DNA from: Ilyonectria destructans
Lineage: Eukaryota; Ascomycota; Sordariomycetes; Hypocreales; Nectriaceae
DNA length: 64,000 nt
Reading direction: 5' to 3'
Assembly (NCBI GenBank): GCA_020740775.1
Contig: JAHEWK010000029.1
Coordinates: forward strand, 310,001-374,000
The notes beneath the pieces are model-generated. The model had not been told where the DNA came from. It did no database searches and saw only the letters and a program-made list of their open reading frames with translations. Positions 53,328-63,165 of the stretch are shown piece by piece. Within the stretch, counting starts at the first letter, position 1. The number at the start of each line of letters is the position of its first letter. Both the position numbers and the translations under genes were made by a program.

Positions 53328-53538
53328 TGTCAGAAAAACTAGCGTGGCACTCCGATGACTTGTTTTGTGTCTGTCCTTGTCCCCCTGGGCTATCTCTGTG
53401 GTGTTCAGGGGATATCTCCTTCCTTGACCGCCTTCCTGTTCGGGCTACAGCCGACAAAGGTTAGGCGAGCTGTCTGTTGACCACCAAGGTGGTCACATGA
53501 CCACCCTGGAGATAATGTGTACATAATCCAATCTAACA
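53328..53538 (+). repeat. 211-bp Copia-type 5' LTR of a truncated element
   Basis: It starts TGTCAGAAAA and ends CCAATCTAACA, with the same length as the two solo copies. The flanking 5-mers differ (CTTAC and GGTGA), as expected for a 5' LTR whose right neighbour is internal Copia sequence. Confidence 0.88.
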
Positions 53539-54000
53539 GGTGAAGACGGAAAAAACACACGAGCGCTTGTACTCCTTGACGTTACATATGTGCCAAGGTT
53601 CCATACGAACATCGTCAGTGCTAGGAGACTTGCGGGGAAAGGGTTATGGCATTGCGGAGTCGACAACACGCTTCGAGTAGGAACCTATGGGGATAACGAT
53701 ATCCTCTGTCGGCTTACCGACCACTACGACCTCGATGTAGTCGAATACAAGCCCATTTCCTGCCCCTACTTCTTGCTCCCGCAATCACCCATCTCAGTGT
53801 TCAACGCCTTCCAAAACGTATTCTCCTCTTTCCAAGCGGACGACGCCAAGCCAAAGCGACAGAAAACGGCGATCTCAAGGGTTCCACTTCCGCCTCGACA
53901 GGACACTGCCGAACTATGGCATCTTCGCGCTTGCCACGCAGGGCCACAAGCGCTAGAACAACTCGTCTTACAGACGAAGGGAGTGCGGATCAAGTGGTAA
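53539..54000 (+). pseudogene. Copia polyprotein fragment (protease to gag-pre-integrase region)
   Basis: The frame includes LLDVTYVPRFHTNIVSARRL, which begins upstream of the first methionine, and TAELWHLRACHAGPQALEQLV. The latter is the gag-pre-integrase zinc region with its H...C...H pattern. It ends abruptly at about 54000. Integrase, reverse transcriptase and the 3' LTR are missing, and unrelated NmrA-like sequence follows. Confidence 0.8.
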
Positions 54001-54110
54001 GTATGCTGACGAGCGCTACAAAACAGTGGCTGACCATAGCCCTAAGAAGTGTTCGCGAAGGGGCCAGATCTAACAAGGTCTAAGCGCTACCCCGTGGTGG
54101 GCGAAAAAAA

Positions 54111-54383
54111 AAAGCTTTTGCCAAGTTCGCCGATATCTTCTCAAGATTGACATCTCAGCCAGCAAGTTTCGATCCCATATCGATCGAGGAATGGGGGAAG
54201 ATCGTCTCGGCTCGAGTGGGTAGCGGATTTGAGGAAGACATCAAGCAAATGATTGAATGGATTGCTGCGGCCCCGGTCGAGAAGGTCTAGTACGGCACAA
54301 GTGATGCATCTGAAGATTTATCATGCGAGGACCTCGGCCTCAAAGCCTCAACTTTTGAGGACTGGATTCGCAGGACGCAATAG
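54111..54383 (+). pseudogene. C-terminal relic of an NmrA-like gene
   Basis: The frame reads AFAKFADIFSRLTSQPASFD, IEEWGKIVSARVG, IEWIAAAPVEKV, then TAG (54290-54292), then YGTSDASEDLS and ASTFEDWIRRTQ before the final stop. This is the usual C-terminal half of NmrA-family proteins. It has lost its 5' part, apparently at the Copia junction near 54000-54110. Confidence 0.65.
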
Positions 54384-54620
54384 GAAGGACCGCCAACTGA
54401 GAGTCCATAAAGGTCGCACTATTTCAAGCTGATAGAAAGAGAAATGGAGCGCATATTGTACACATTTACTTCGTAATTCAAGTGAAACTGCAGTTTAAGC
54501 ATAGAGATTAAGGAATGCCACACATGGCCTATGGGATCATGGCTTTGTGATTTGCACTCGGCAGTCGCTCTCGACCAGGGTCCACAAGAGCTCCAGAGCT
54601 TCGCTCAGGAGCTCGCGCCC
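54384..54620. other. non-coding stretch
   Basis: Nothing was recognised up to the start of the long inverted repeat. Confidence 0.35.
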
Positions 54621-54804
54621 TGTCAGACAATTGGCTCCCCAGGGATCACAGTTGGCATCGCGTTAATTGATGAGAATTATCTAAGGAGCAAGTGCTCCAT
54701 GAGAAGCGCACGGTTCCCATGCAGCTCTTATACAATGAAAGCTTTGCCGGTTTAGGCAGTAGCAGCTGCCTGCTAGGCAGCTGCAGCCACTGTAGGCAGG
54801 CCGG
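54621..54804 (+). repeat. left arm of an 8-kb-spaced inverted repeat
   Basis: The segment from GTCAGACAATTGGCTCC through TTAATTGATGAGAATTATCT to CAGCCACTGTAGGCAGGC matches the reverse complement of 62715-62904 with modest divergence. A shorter related stretch (GTTTAGGCAGTCGTAGCTGC...GGAGGCAGG) follows at 54957-55008 in direct orientation. The family is unknown. Confidence 0.8.
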
Positions 54805-55081
54805 ACATGCGACACGCCCCTTTCCTGGGTGTTTTTCTTTTCTTCCTTTCCTCTCCAGCCCCACGATACATACTGTACAGTACTCGTGTAGTCGCTCAGC
54901 TAGTTGCCAACACACTCAGTTGAGACCGTTACATACACATATGAAATATTTTGCTTGTTTAGGCAGTCGTAGCTGCCTGCCGGGCAGCGATAGCCACTGG
55001 AGGCAGGTGAGTGGCCGGCCGGGCTGACACAACAGGCGCGGACGTTCGCGCCTCTATTGGCTCCCGTGAATCAAACTGCTT

Positions 55082-57143
55082 TTATGCCATGGCAAGGTAT
55101 CGTGCCGCAGTCCACTCTCTGCATCGTCGGCCCCAGATAATCATCGGCACCGTGAGCAAGCTAACGGCAATGCAGAGACAGCCAGAAAGGGTACACATGT
55201 TATACAGGCCCATCTTCGCAATCCAGGGACTCAAACACATGGCAGTGAGAGTGCCAAAGGCGTTGCGGACAAACACGACACCGATGCTTGCATCACCAAT
55301 TACCTACAGGACGTGCATGGTCATTAGTTTGTCCCCGGCGGCAGGGTATGACGATCGAGATCTTTTACTTACATCTCTGTATGATACGTGAAATCACGTG
55401 AGGATCATCAGTCACGTGAGCAATGCCTCAAAAGGGCCTGCAGGGCCCTTTTGACTTTGCTTCTTCATCATTCTTCTTCATACAACAATACAATCCATCA
55501 CCTGCTATTGCAGCTCTCTGGCCCTTCGTGCCCCCTAGGGCCTCTGGCCCTTGGCCATCGCCTCTTTTCGTATCACTGTATGAGTCCATGAGATATACAA
55601 CGCAAACATTGCCCAGGGCTGTGCTTCCAAAGCCAAAGATTCCCAAGCCAACAGCGGGGATATACCATGGCATGCCCTATATAACCTGTCAGCGGCCACA
55701 TCTCGCAAGCCAAGAAGATTCGTGTAGCCTGCCTGTGAAACAGAGAGCCCAAACATGAAGTACCCAGCAGGTGTAATTAGAATAGTAGGCAGAGCAAGCC
55801 ATAGACGCATCTCGGGCTCGTAAACTCCACCGTTTCGTCTCGCGAGCCATTGAATACTGTAATCGGACAACTGCCCACCAAAGAAACCGCCTAGAATGGA
55901 GCCGATGAAGGTGGGAATGTTGAGGAGCCCCACACCTGAAGAGGAGAAGTTGTATGGAGGCAAAGTGAAGTATATCGCTTGCACATTTAGCAGGATGGCA
56001 AGCCAGGCAAGCTGTGACCCGTACACCAGGGCGACAAACGCAACTCCGGGAAAGGTAAAAAGAAGGATAAAGGGCCGATAGATATGTATGAAGAGCGCAC
56101 TACTCCCACCACTAGCAGTGGTGAAGAGCGACATCCGTTGCCAATATGATTTGAGTGGAATGTCGGCCAGCGTGTTGCTTTGTTCCATAGATAACGTGTC
56201 TGCGCCAGTGGTTTTGCTTTTCCGGTCTTGCTCAATGCCATCAATGTCGTCCGGAATGTCACCTCGAACCATGGGTGTATATACGGTCTCCTCGTAGCAA
56301 AAAGCAAACAAGAGCAGTGTCACTCCAGCTAGAATAGAGCTCCACCACCATATCCTAGATTCCAATACAACGTGTCAGCTTCGACATGTACACAGGAGGA
56401 GGAGAATGACATGGGGAGAGAGGAGGCAGGACGGAATGATCTCGCGTTTGCTTACCAGCGCCAGCCTTGTGAAGCGGCAGAGTAACCAGCTGCAACAGGC
56501 GCCAGGTAAGTACCGGTGCATATCATGATGGTGAGAATGTTTGTCCGCGAGCCGCGCTGGTGCACGAAGAACAAGTCGGCTATCGTCAGAGCGCAAATTG
56601 TCTCAGTGATGGAGCCTGCCAACCCGGAGACTATGTTGAACCCGTACAAGTCGCCAAGGGTCCGCATACGCGCCTGCCAGATGGTCGTCACTACCATGAT
56701 GACGATGCTGAGGAGATAAACGGGACGCCGACCGAACTTGAATGCAAAGGGGATGAACATGATACCGCCAATTGCTAAGCCAGCAGTGGAGACGGCAAAG
56801 GATTGATTGAGTTCTTCCCACGAAAAGCCAAGCTCTTCGTGGACTTGGCCATAGACAACCGTGCCAATATCGATGATGGCATAGACAATCAAAGCATAGA
56901 AGCAAACAAGGGCGAAATTGGCATTTTTTCGCGAGCGCGACCAGTTCAGCGGTTCATTCGGGTCATCGCTCGGGACCGGTTGTAAAATGACCCGCCCGTG
57001 TTGTCGCTGGTCAGTGACTGTTCCACTGTAAGGCAATGGACAGGACGGTTTAGGAGGATGCCTCGCTTACGGTCTTCTAGCTGCACGGTGCCTGGCGGGA
57101 ACGGCCTCGTGTCGGATCTCTCTATATCGACGCTGAGGGGCAT
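55082..57143 (-). pseudogene. MFS transporter (DHA-type) with an exon split by a solo LTR
   Basis: Exons are 57071-57143, 56456-57017, 55733-56354, then 55576-55676 interrupted by the LTR and resuming for 4 bp at 55376, and finally 55082-55303. Without the LTR all joins are in frame, for 527 residues. The N-terminus has VILQPVPSDDPNEPLNWSR, a hallmark of fungal MFS transporters of this group. Helices follow (FALVCFYALIVYAIIDIG, motif A-like KFGRRPVYLL), and the C-terminal block is GFGSTALGNVCVVYLMDSY. The intron between exons 3 and 4 (55677-55732) starts GC, not GT: a GC-AG intron or a mutated donor. The LTR lies in the coding part six bases before the next splice donor and adds in-frame stops. 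The transporter is therefore probably non-functional in this strain. It is divergent from the C-N hydrolase about 1 kb away. Confidence 0.85.
55382..55575. repeat. 194-bp solo LTR inserted in the MFS exon
   Basis: It starts TGATACGTGAAATCACGTGA and ends CTTTTCGTATCA, with TG...CA termini and a short inverted TGATACG/CGTATCA. It is flanked by CTGTA on both sides (55377-55381 and 55576-55580). It belongs to a different family from the 211-bp LTRs. Confidence 0.9.
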
Positions 57144-57424
57144 GGCGACGTGCTGGAAGATCTCCCGATGATGTTAGGTAAATAATGAGAACAATATAGT
57201 TGGGTTTGGCAACAAGACGGAGGCATTTCCTTATGACACTCCCGTTCAAAAGCGTGTAGACACGTGGTGGTATATATATTAATGCGCGGGATGACTCGTC
57301 TCTACACGGGCTCTTGGACTCCACTTCCCTTACAGATGGGTCCGACCATGTCTCGGGACTCCCCGGACTTCTGATGTTTTAGCGTGGCGGGAGGCTTATT
57401 CAGTCCTAGCGTAGGACGCACTGC

Positions 57425-57705
57425 GGATGTTGCGCGTTGTGGGGAAAGTGGGTATATGCGGGGACAAAGCAAGGACACTATTCTGCGTGAGTCATGGCTA
57501 ACATGATGCTGAGTGTGTGGAGGTTAGGGCGGCGGCTGTCCTTGTTTAGATTAGTGCGGCGGCTGTGGATGTTGCGCGTTGTGGAGAAAGTGGGTATATG
57601 CGGGGACAAAGCAAGGACACTACTCTGCGCTAACATGATGCTAAGTGTGTGGAGGTTAGGGCGGCGGCTGTCCTTGTTTGGATTAGTGCGGCGGCTCTCC
57701 TTGTC
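57425..57705. repeat. two tandem copies of a roughly 140-bp unit
   Basis: GGATGTTGCGCGTTGTGG...GGGCGGCGGCTGTCC occurs from 57425 and again from 57567. The second copy lacks about 10 bp. It lies between the MFS and C-N hydrolase start sites, in their shared upstream region. Shorter GATTAGTGCGGCGGCT words repeat at the end of each unit. Confidence 0.85.
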
Positions 57706-58125
57706 TGGATTAGTGGCACTCGTAGGCGCAAGTGCGACTTCCCCCGTGGAGACGGAAGCTGCCGTGCTATTACCATATCATCTCGCGTGCTTTGCGTACT
57801 TTCCTGTGTCCTTTTTGACGAGCACGCATTACCGTTTCCCGCTGTTGTCGGGCGGTATCCATGTTTCGCTCTAGCGACGCGTGCCCCACGGGTCCGATCA
57901 AGGTTTTGTAACTTTTGTTATTGGCTCTGGTCGAGCAAGCGGCCTTATGCCAGGGGGACGAGCCAAGGTGCGAGCCAGGCCAATATCAGATAGGAACGGG
58001 TATAAATGTAACTGCTCCCCCGTGTTTCAAGTGCGACTTGTTACTATGTACTGGAAGAAGCTGCTTGTTACCCTCGTGGATCTCCAACGACGCAAGTTTG
58101 ACGACCTCCGATACACTTCAGCGCA

Positions 58126-59101
58126 ATGGCTTCCAAATTAAAGATTGCCCTAGTGCAGCTCCACTCTCACGTCTGCCACCCTTCCAACGCCCCTCAAGTA
58201 CACATCAATTAATCCAGACGCACAGCCAACCGACCTGTCCAGCAATTTCAACCGCGCGGCCGAGTACATCCGCAACGCTGCCGAGGATAGTGCTAGTATT
58301 GCAGTCCTGCCCGAGTACCACCTCGCAGGGTTTTGCGAACAACTGCAGGATCCCGAGGCAGCCACACGGCAATCCGCCGAGTACCTGAAGCGCTACCAAA
58401 CGCTGGCAAAGGAGCTGCATATCGGCATTGTCCCTGGGACGGTGCTCGAGCCCAAGACGCAGGGTGGAGTTGCCGGCGACCACACAGGGCCACTGGCAAA
58501 TGTAGCATACTTCATAGGCCCAGACGGAGAGCTGCTTGGACGTTACCAGAAGAAGAATCTGTGGCATCCCGAGCGGCCTCATATCGCCGCTGATACCGAG
58601 TCCCCGCACCGTGCATTCGACACGCCGTGGGGGAGAGTGGGTCTACTCGTGTGCTGGGATATAGCTTTCCCGGAGGCCTTTCGCGCTCTCATCGCCGACG
58701 GGGCGCGCATCGTCATCTGCCCATCATACTGGGTGGCCGGTGACGGCGGCGAGGGCCGTCGATTCAACAGCTCATGTGAGGCGCTGTTTCTACAGAACGT
58801 GTGTGTGGCGCGAGCATTTGAGAACGCCTGCGCCGTCGTCTTTGTGAATGCCGCTGCTCCACTGGGAAGCACCGACGGCAAGGATCTTCTTGGCAAGGAG
58901 TACGTTGGGCAAAGCCAAGTGGCGATGCCGTTTCAGGGTTCCCAGGGTACGCTTGGTGCTGCCGAGGGTTTGAGTGTCGTCGAGATAGAAATGGAAGCTC
59001 TGGATGTGGCAGAGGACGTTTATAAAGTTCGGCAGGATATGGCAACGGCTGGTTGGCACTATCCACTCGCGTACGAGACTAAGAAAATGGCTATAAAATG
59101 A
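58126..59101 (+). CDS. carbon-nitrogen hydrolase (nitrilase superfamily amidase type)
   Basis: The main frame up to 59101 carries the superfamily triad: Glu in [10 protein letters not shown], Lys in [12 protein letters not shown] and Cys in [30 protein letters not shown] precedes these, and an ordinary C-terminus follows. The likely start is ATG 58126 ([14 protein letters not shown]), and the two parts are in different frames. A candidate intron 58171-58217 (GTCTGC...CCAG) leaves the frame off by one. The 5' junction is therefore either a small indel or a splice I could not resolve. Relatives hydrolyse amides, carbamoyl groups or nitriles in the cytosol. The neighbouring MFS and Zn2Cys6 genes suggest a small catabolic group. 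Confidence 0.75.
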
Positions 59102-59477
59102 TATGCTGAGTGGTGGGCGGGGACAAGAGACACTAGAAACACACAACCCCCCCAGAAGGCAGCTTTGGTGATGACTGAAGGAGTGATGTGTCTGCTATAG
59201 CAGAAAGGGGTCGGGACTAAAGGCAGAGAAAATAGATTAAATGAATAGGACCAATGGCTACTGCATTCAGTACCATTTGATCAAACGGTTCACTAAAAGA
59301 GACTGAAGAAATAGGCTAGAAAGACTGTAAATTGAGCTGAAGACTGATCATGACTGAGGGCGTAGCCAGATGGCTATCCTAGTGATGATCTTGAAAGAGG
59401 ATACTTGTTTCTTGCTTCTATCTACACATCCAAAGCTCTTTTATGGTCCCAATAGGTCAGGCCACTAGTCCTGTGCC
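59102..59477. other. 3' flank of the C-N hydrolase
   Basis: No gene was recognised. ACTGA-rich, low-complexity sequence occurs around 59280-59380. Confidence 0.35.
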
Positions 59478-59737
59478 AGCGCTCGCAATAGTTCAGACCA
59501 TTTAGACTATTAGTCCAGACTACGCTGTCACCCGTGGCAACGCTGCCATCAAATGGAATTTATTCAAGTCAAAAGCAATTAATACCGTATTCTAACTGGT
59601 GGAAATAAAACTTGACCAATTGGATGCTGGTATTTTTTGCTTTTGACTTGATTGAGTTGAATTTGATAGCAGCGTTGCCACGGGTGACGGCGTAGTCTGG
59701 ACTAATAGTCTAAATGGTCTGAACTATTGCGAGCGCT
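59478..59737. mobile_element. 260-bp foldback (hairpin) MITE
   Basis: Arms of about 100 bp are inverted copies. The left starts AGCGCTCGCAATAGTTCAG and the right ends CTGAACTATTGCGAGCGCT. They include matching GTCTGGACTAATAGTC and CGTTGCCACGGGTGAC words, with a loop of about 60 bp. No target duplication is evident. The class is not certain. Confidence 0.88.
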
Positions 59738-59879
59738 ATTCGTATCCCTCTATCAAACCTTCGAATCATCCCAACTCCACTAACATAAAGCCAAATTATA
59801 TATAATTATAGCATTGAAATGCCCTCAACTTGCTCTTTCTAATTATATCGAATTTATCGCAAAAACGTCGATATGCAGC

Positions 59880-62307
59880 AAAGGCGGCGCGGTTGTATGT
59901 AGCAGGTCGCGAAACAACGTGTCCCACGCCTGCTAACGCATTCCAATAACGCACACTGACAGTTAGGGAAACCTACGCTCGCTACCACGCCGACTAACAC
60001 CTCGTTAAGAAGTATATCCGCCTCATAAAACAAGGCAAACGACTACCGAACCCAGAGTCTGACAGCACTGGTGGCGCAATGAACGCTTGTATCTCTATTG
60101 AAGAAGAAAGAGCGATAATCACCTATCTCTGGCAGGTAGAAAACACACCTTTCACCCTAACTAAAGCTTATGTCGTAAACAAGGCCGATTATCTACGCTG
60201 ACTTTGAGGTGCTAGCCCTATTTCTTCTTCTTAGCTTTCAAGGTTTAAGAAAAGGCATCCTGAGATATCCTTCAAGAAGGAGAAGCCCAAGGAAATTATC
60301 CGCATTGGTGCGGAGTTACAGATACCTGAGATACAGGCATGGTTTGCTGAATATTGTAAGGTTATTCGCACTTGTGATGTTCTTCCTTAAAACCTCTAGA
60401 ATTTTAACGAATCCCCCTTACAAATCAGCTTTATGAAAGGCAGCAGAAAGCTCGACTATACAACGATGAAGAAGGCGAAAAGGCCTATATCCTTCCAACT
60501 GGGTAATAAGGAATCTTTAACGGCTGTCGATGCTATTAGCGCTGCTGGCAAAGCAATTCCTTCCTTCCTCATCCTTAGCGCCAAGATCCTGCTTGAGGAC
60601 TATACGGCTTCAACTTTGAACGATGATATCATCTTCACAAGAACGAATTCTGGTCATAACAACACTGACCGGACCTTCCAGTGGCTTCAACATTTCAATT
60701 GGTAGTCTTTTCACCACAGTGATAGCTTTGCCGGCTTCACTATTTAGCAGTGGTTTGGCTATCCGTATGACATTACGGAGTCAACTTTAAAGGAGCGATG
60801 CAAAGGCCGTTCGTTCCATAGTTAACGCATAAAGTCGGTGCCTCGGCTGCTAATAATGGATAGATTTCATACTCATAAGGACCCTTAATTCGTCTGGTAC
60901 TGCGAATTATTCGATATCATCCCTTTCAAGCTTCCCTCGCATACAAGCCATCTCATATAACCGCTTGATGTTGGTGTTTACTAGCATATAAAGTCACAGC
61001 AACAAAAGTACCTCTTGGAGCACGTGTAAGGCGGCGGGATGCAGGTATCTCGATATAACTTCCTTTGTATGTAGAATGATATCTATCGGAAGGCGTTCTG
61101 GGCCTGTTACATCTATGTTAGGTTCGAAAAAGCAGGCCTTTGGCCTATATCTGAAGACATCATCTTAGAACTCCTGATTGAACAGGAAGCCGACCGCAAG
61201 GAGCCTCTCTTTCTGGGTCGGATCCAGTCTATTGAGATGACGCCCCAACGCGCAAAACGCAAGCTTCAGGCCGTCCTGGAGACGGACATCTTCAATGAAA
61301 GCATAACGAACATTATGAAGGATGTGATAACGGCACTCAACGTTTCTATCATCTCTCAGCAGGCCCAGAATCGCATCCATAAGCTTACAGAGGAGCGCAT
61401 CAGCCGTGAGGCATGACATACGAAGACCCGACGGCAGATTCAAGGCGTCAAAGATGGCGCTCTTTCCATGGGTCAGCTTCGAGCCAAAGTGAAGGCACGA
61501 GCAGATGAGGAATACGAAGATGAAGCAAAACAGCTTACCCGAGCCCAAGAGAAGATGATGAGGGATATCCAGAAGCAAGAACAAGAAAAGGCTCGTAAAG
61601 ACCGTGTCGGTCAGCCGGTCTTATGAGGCAGGGCGGCGGCGGCGGCGAAGAAACAGGCTGAAGAAGACTATCGCGAGAAGTTAAACAGCCAGATCCCTGA
61701 AGAAGAAAAAGACCAAGCAACACAGCTTCTTAAGCAATGGAACAAAGCCGATGACCTTAAGAAGTGGTCTCTTTATCACACAAGGCCTCTGCCTATCCTC
61801 AAGATGCTACCGGAAGTTGTTAAGTGGAAAAGGGAGGCAGAGGCATAGGCACAAGAGTGAGTGGCTCAAGAGCGAGTGGCTCAAGAGCTACAACTTCCTG
61901 GCCTCCCAGAAGATACACAAGCTGACCCCGAGGCTCCGGGAGACTATCTATCGCTAGGGCTTTCGTCGATGCCTCTTATACCTCCGAGTAACTCCTCTGG
62001 TGTTCAAGTTGTCCTAGAAGGGGGCAACCGCAGCCAACTGAACCCCTTTGCGCTACCCTTCACTCATCAGCCCCTGGGCTTATCACAGGCAGAAGAAGAA
62101 GCCGTGATAGATAAGATTATGGAAGAAATTACTGCGCAGGAAGTGGTAGATGATGAAGATGATGATAATCGTCTTATTACGCTGAGGAATCCTCATTTGA
62201 ATGCATCATGGTCTTCTTCTGACGACGATGAAGATGCCTCTTTTATTGTTAGTGTAGGGCGGCGAATTACATTGCCGCCGGGACGTAAGCGAATGTATCA
62301 GGAATAA
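59880..62307 (+). pseudogene. decayed pogo/Tan1-like transposase
   Basis: Fragments in order are: a helix-turn-helix region around 59900-60180; DDE_1-type ESLTAVDAISAAGKAIPSF with DRTFQWLQHFNW (60433-60705); LLIMDRFHTHKDP, then FDIIPFKLPSHTSHLI and PLDVGVY (60840-60980); a long charged helical tail (about 61170-61860); and an acidic C-terminus ending RRITLPPGRKRMYQE (61861-62307). Many in-frame TAG/TAA codons, most placeable at Gln or Arg positions, and at least one frameshift (near 60505) show heavy decay of RIP type. It is not closely related to the Fot-like copy at 50-51.7 kb. Confidence 0.75.
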
Positions 62308-62714
62308 GAACAACAGCCCTCATTCCACCATATATAGAGAAAAATATAAAAAAGAAAATACAGCACGTATAATAGTACCTATACTTTACTGTGAATTGAT
62401 TTTTTGAAGATATCTTTAAGTTTGATGAGGAGATATTGATTTGAAGGTCTGATAGAGGGATACGAAGGCGTCAAAGATACGATGAATGCAGCCATCTCTC
62501 CAGGGGAGAGATGGGGGCGTAAAGGGCCTGCCCCACCTACTCAACCCATCGAGTAGGACTCGTTGCAGTTGTCATTGGGAGAGGGAGGAGCAGTTGGGGA
62601 GGGTGGTACTTTTAGTGCTCCATTTTAGCAGAAAAGGAGGTAAAATCGCACACAGAAAGATTGCTGTTGGTACAAAACCGGCTTGGCTTCGCCTGGGTAC
62701 CACTGTGTGGCAGA
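62308..62714. other. non-coding stretch
   Basis: 3' flank of the decayed transposase. No gene was recognised. Confidence 0.35.
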
Positions 62715-62904
62715 TCCAGCCTGCCTACAGTGGCTGCAGCTGCCTGCTACAGCTGCTACCCCCTAAACCGGCAAAGCTTTCATCTGTGTATAAGAGCTGC
62801 ACGGCTCCCGTGCAGCTTCACATGGAGCTCTTGCTCCTCAGATAATTCTCATCAATTAATATGATGCCAAATGTGATCCTTGCGGAGCCAATTGTCTGAC
62901 ACAC
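62715..62904 (-). repeat. right arm of the 8-kb-spaced inverted repeat
   Basis: Its reverse complement matches 54621-54804, including AATTGATGAGAATTATCT and GAAAGCTTTGCCGGTTTAGG. The arms enclose the MFS gene, the C-N hydrolase, the foldback element and the pogo relic. Confidence 0.8.
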
Positions 62905-63165
62905 AGTCTATACCGTGTAACTTTAAGCGATACTGGCCGCTGCCACGACCGCCACCCTGTGGAGCACTGGGCAGTTCAGCAACTCGCGCCATTCCAAGTT
63001 GAGGTTGCCGCCGCGCTAATCCGTAAAGTGCTCGCCCACAGATGCTTATTAACTAAGGAGCATTTATCTAGGGCCTGACATTGTCTTCCCTAAACCGTAA
63101 CTTCCCTCAACCACCACCTGCATAGTTAAGACATGTTTGCAAACTTTGAGCTGTGGTCGGGTGGC

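Noticed and set aside
58171..58217. Simple intron joining the two parts of the C-N hydrolase
   Set aside because: The ends look acceptable, but the join is out of frame by one base, so the model is left unresolved.
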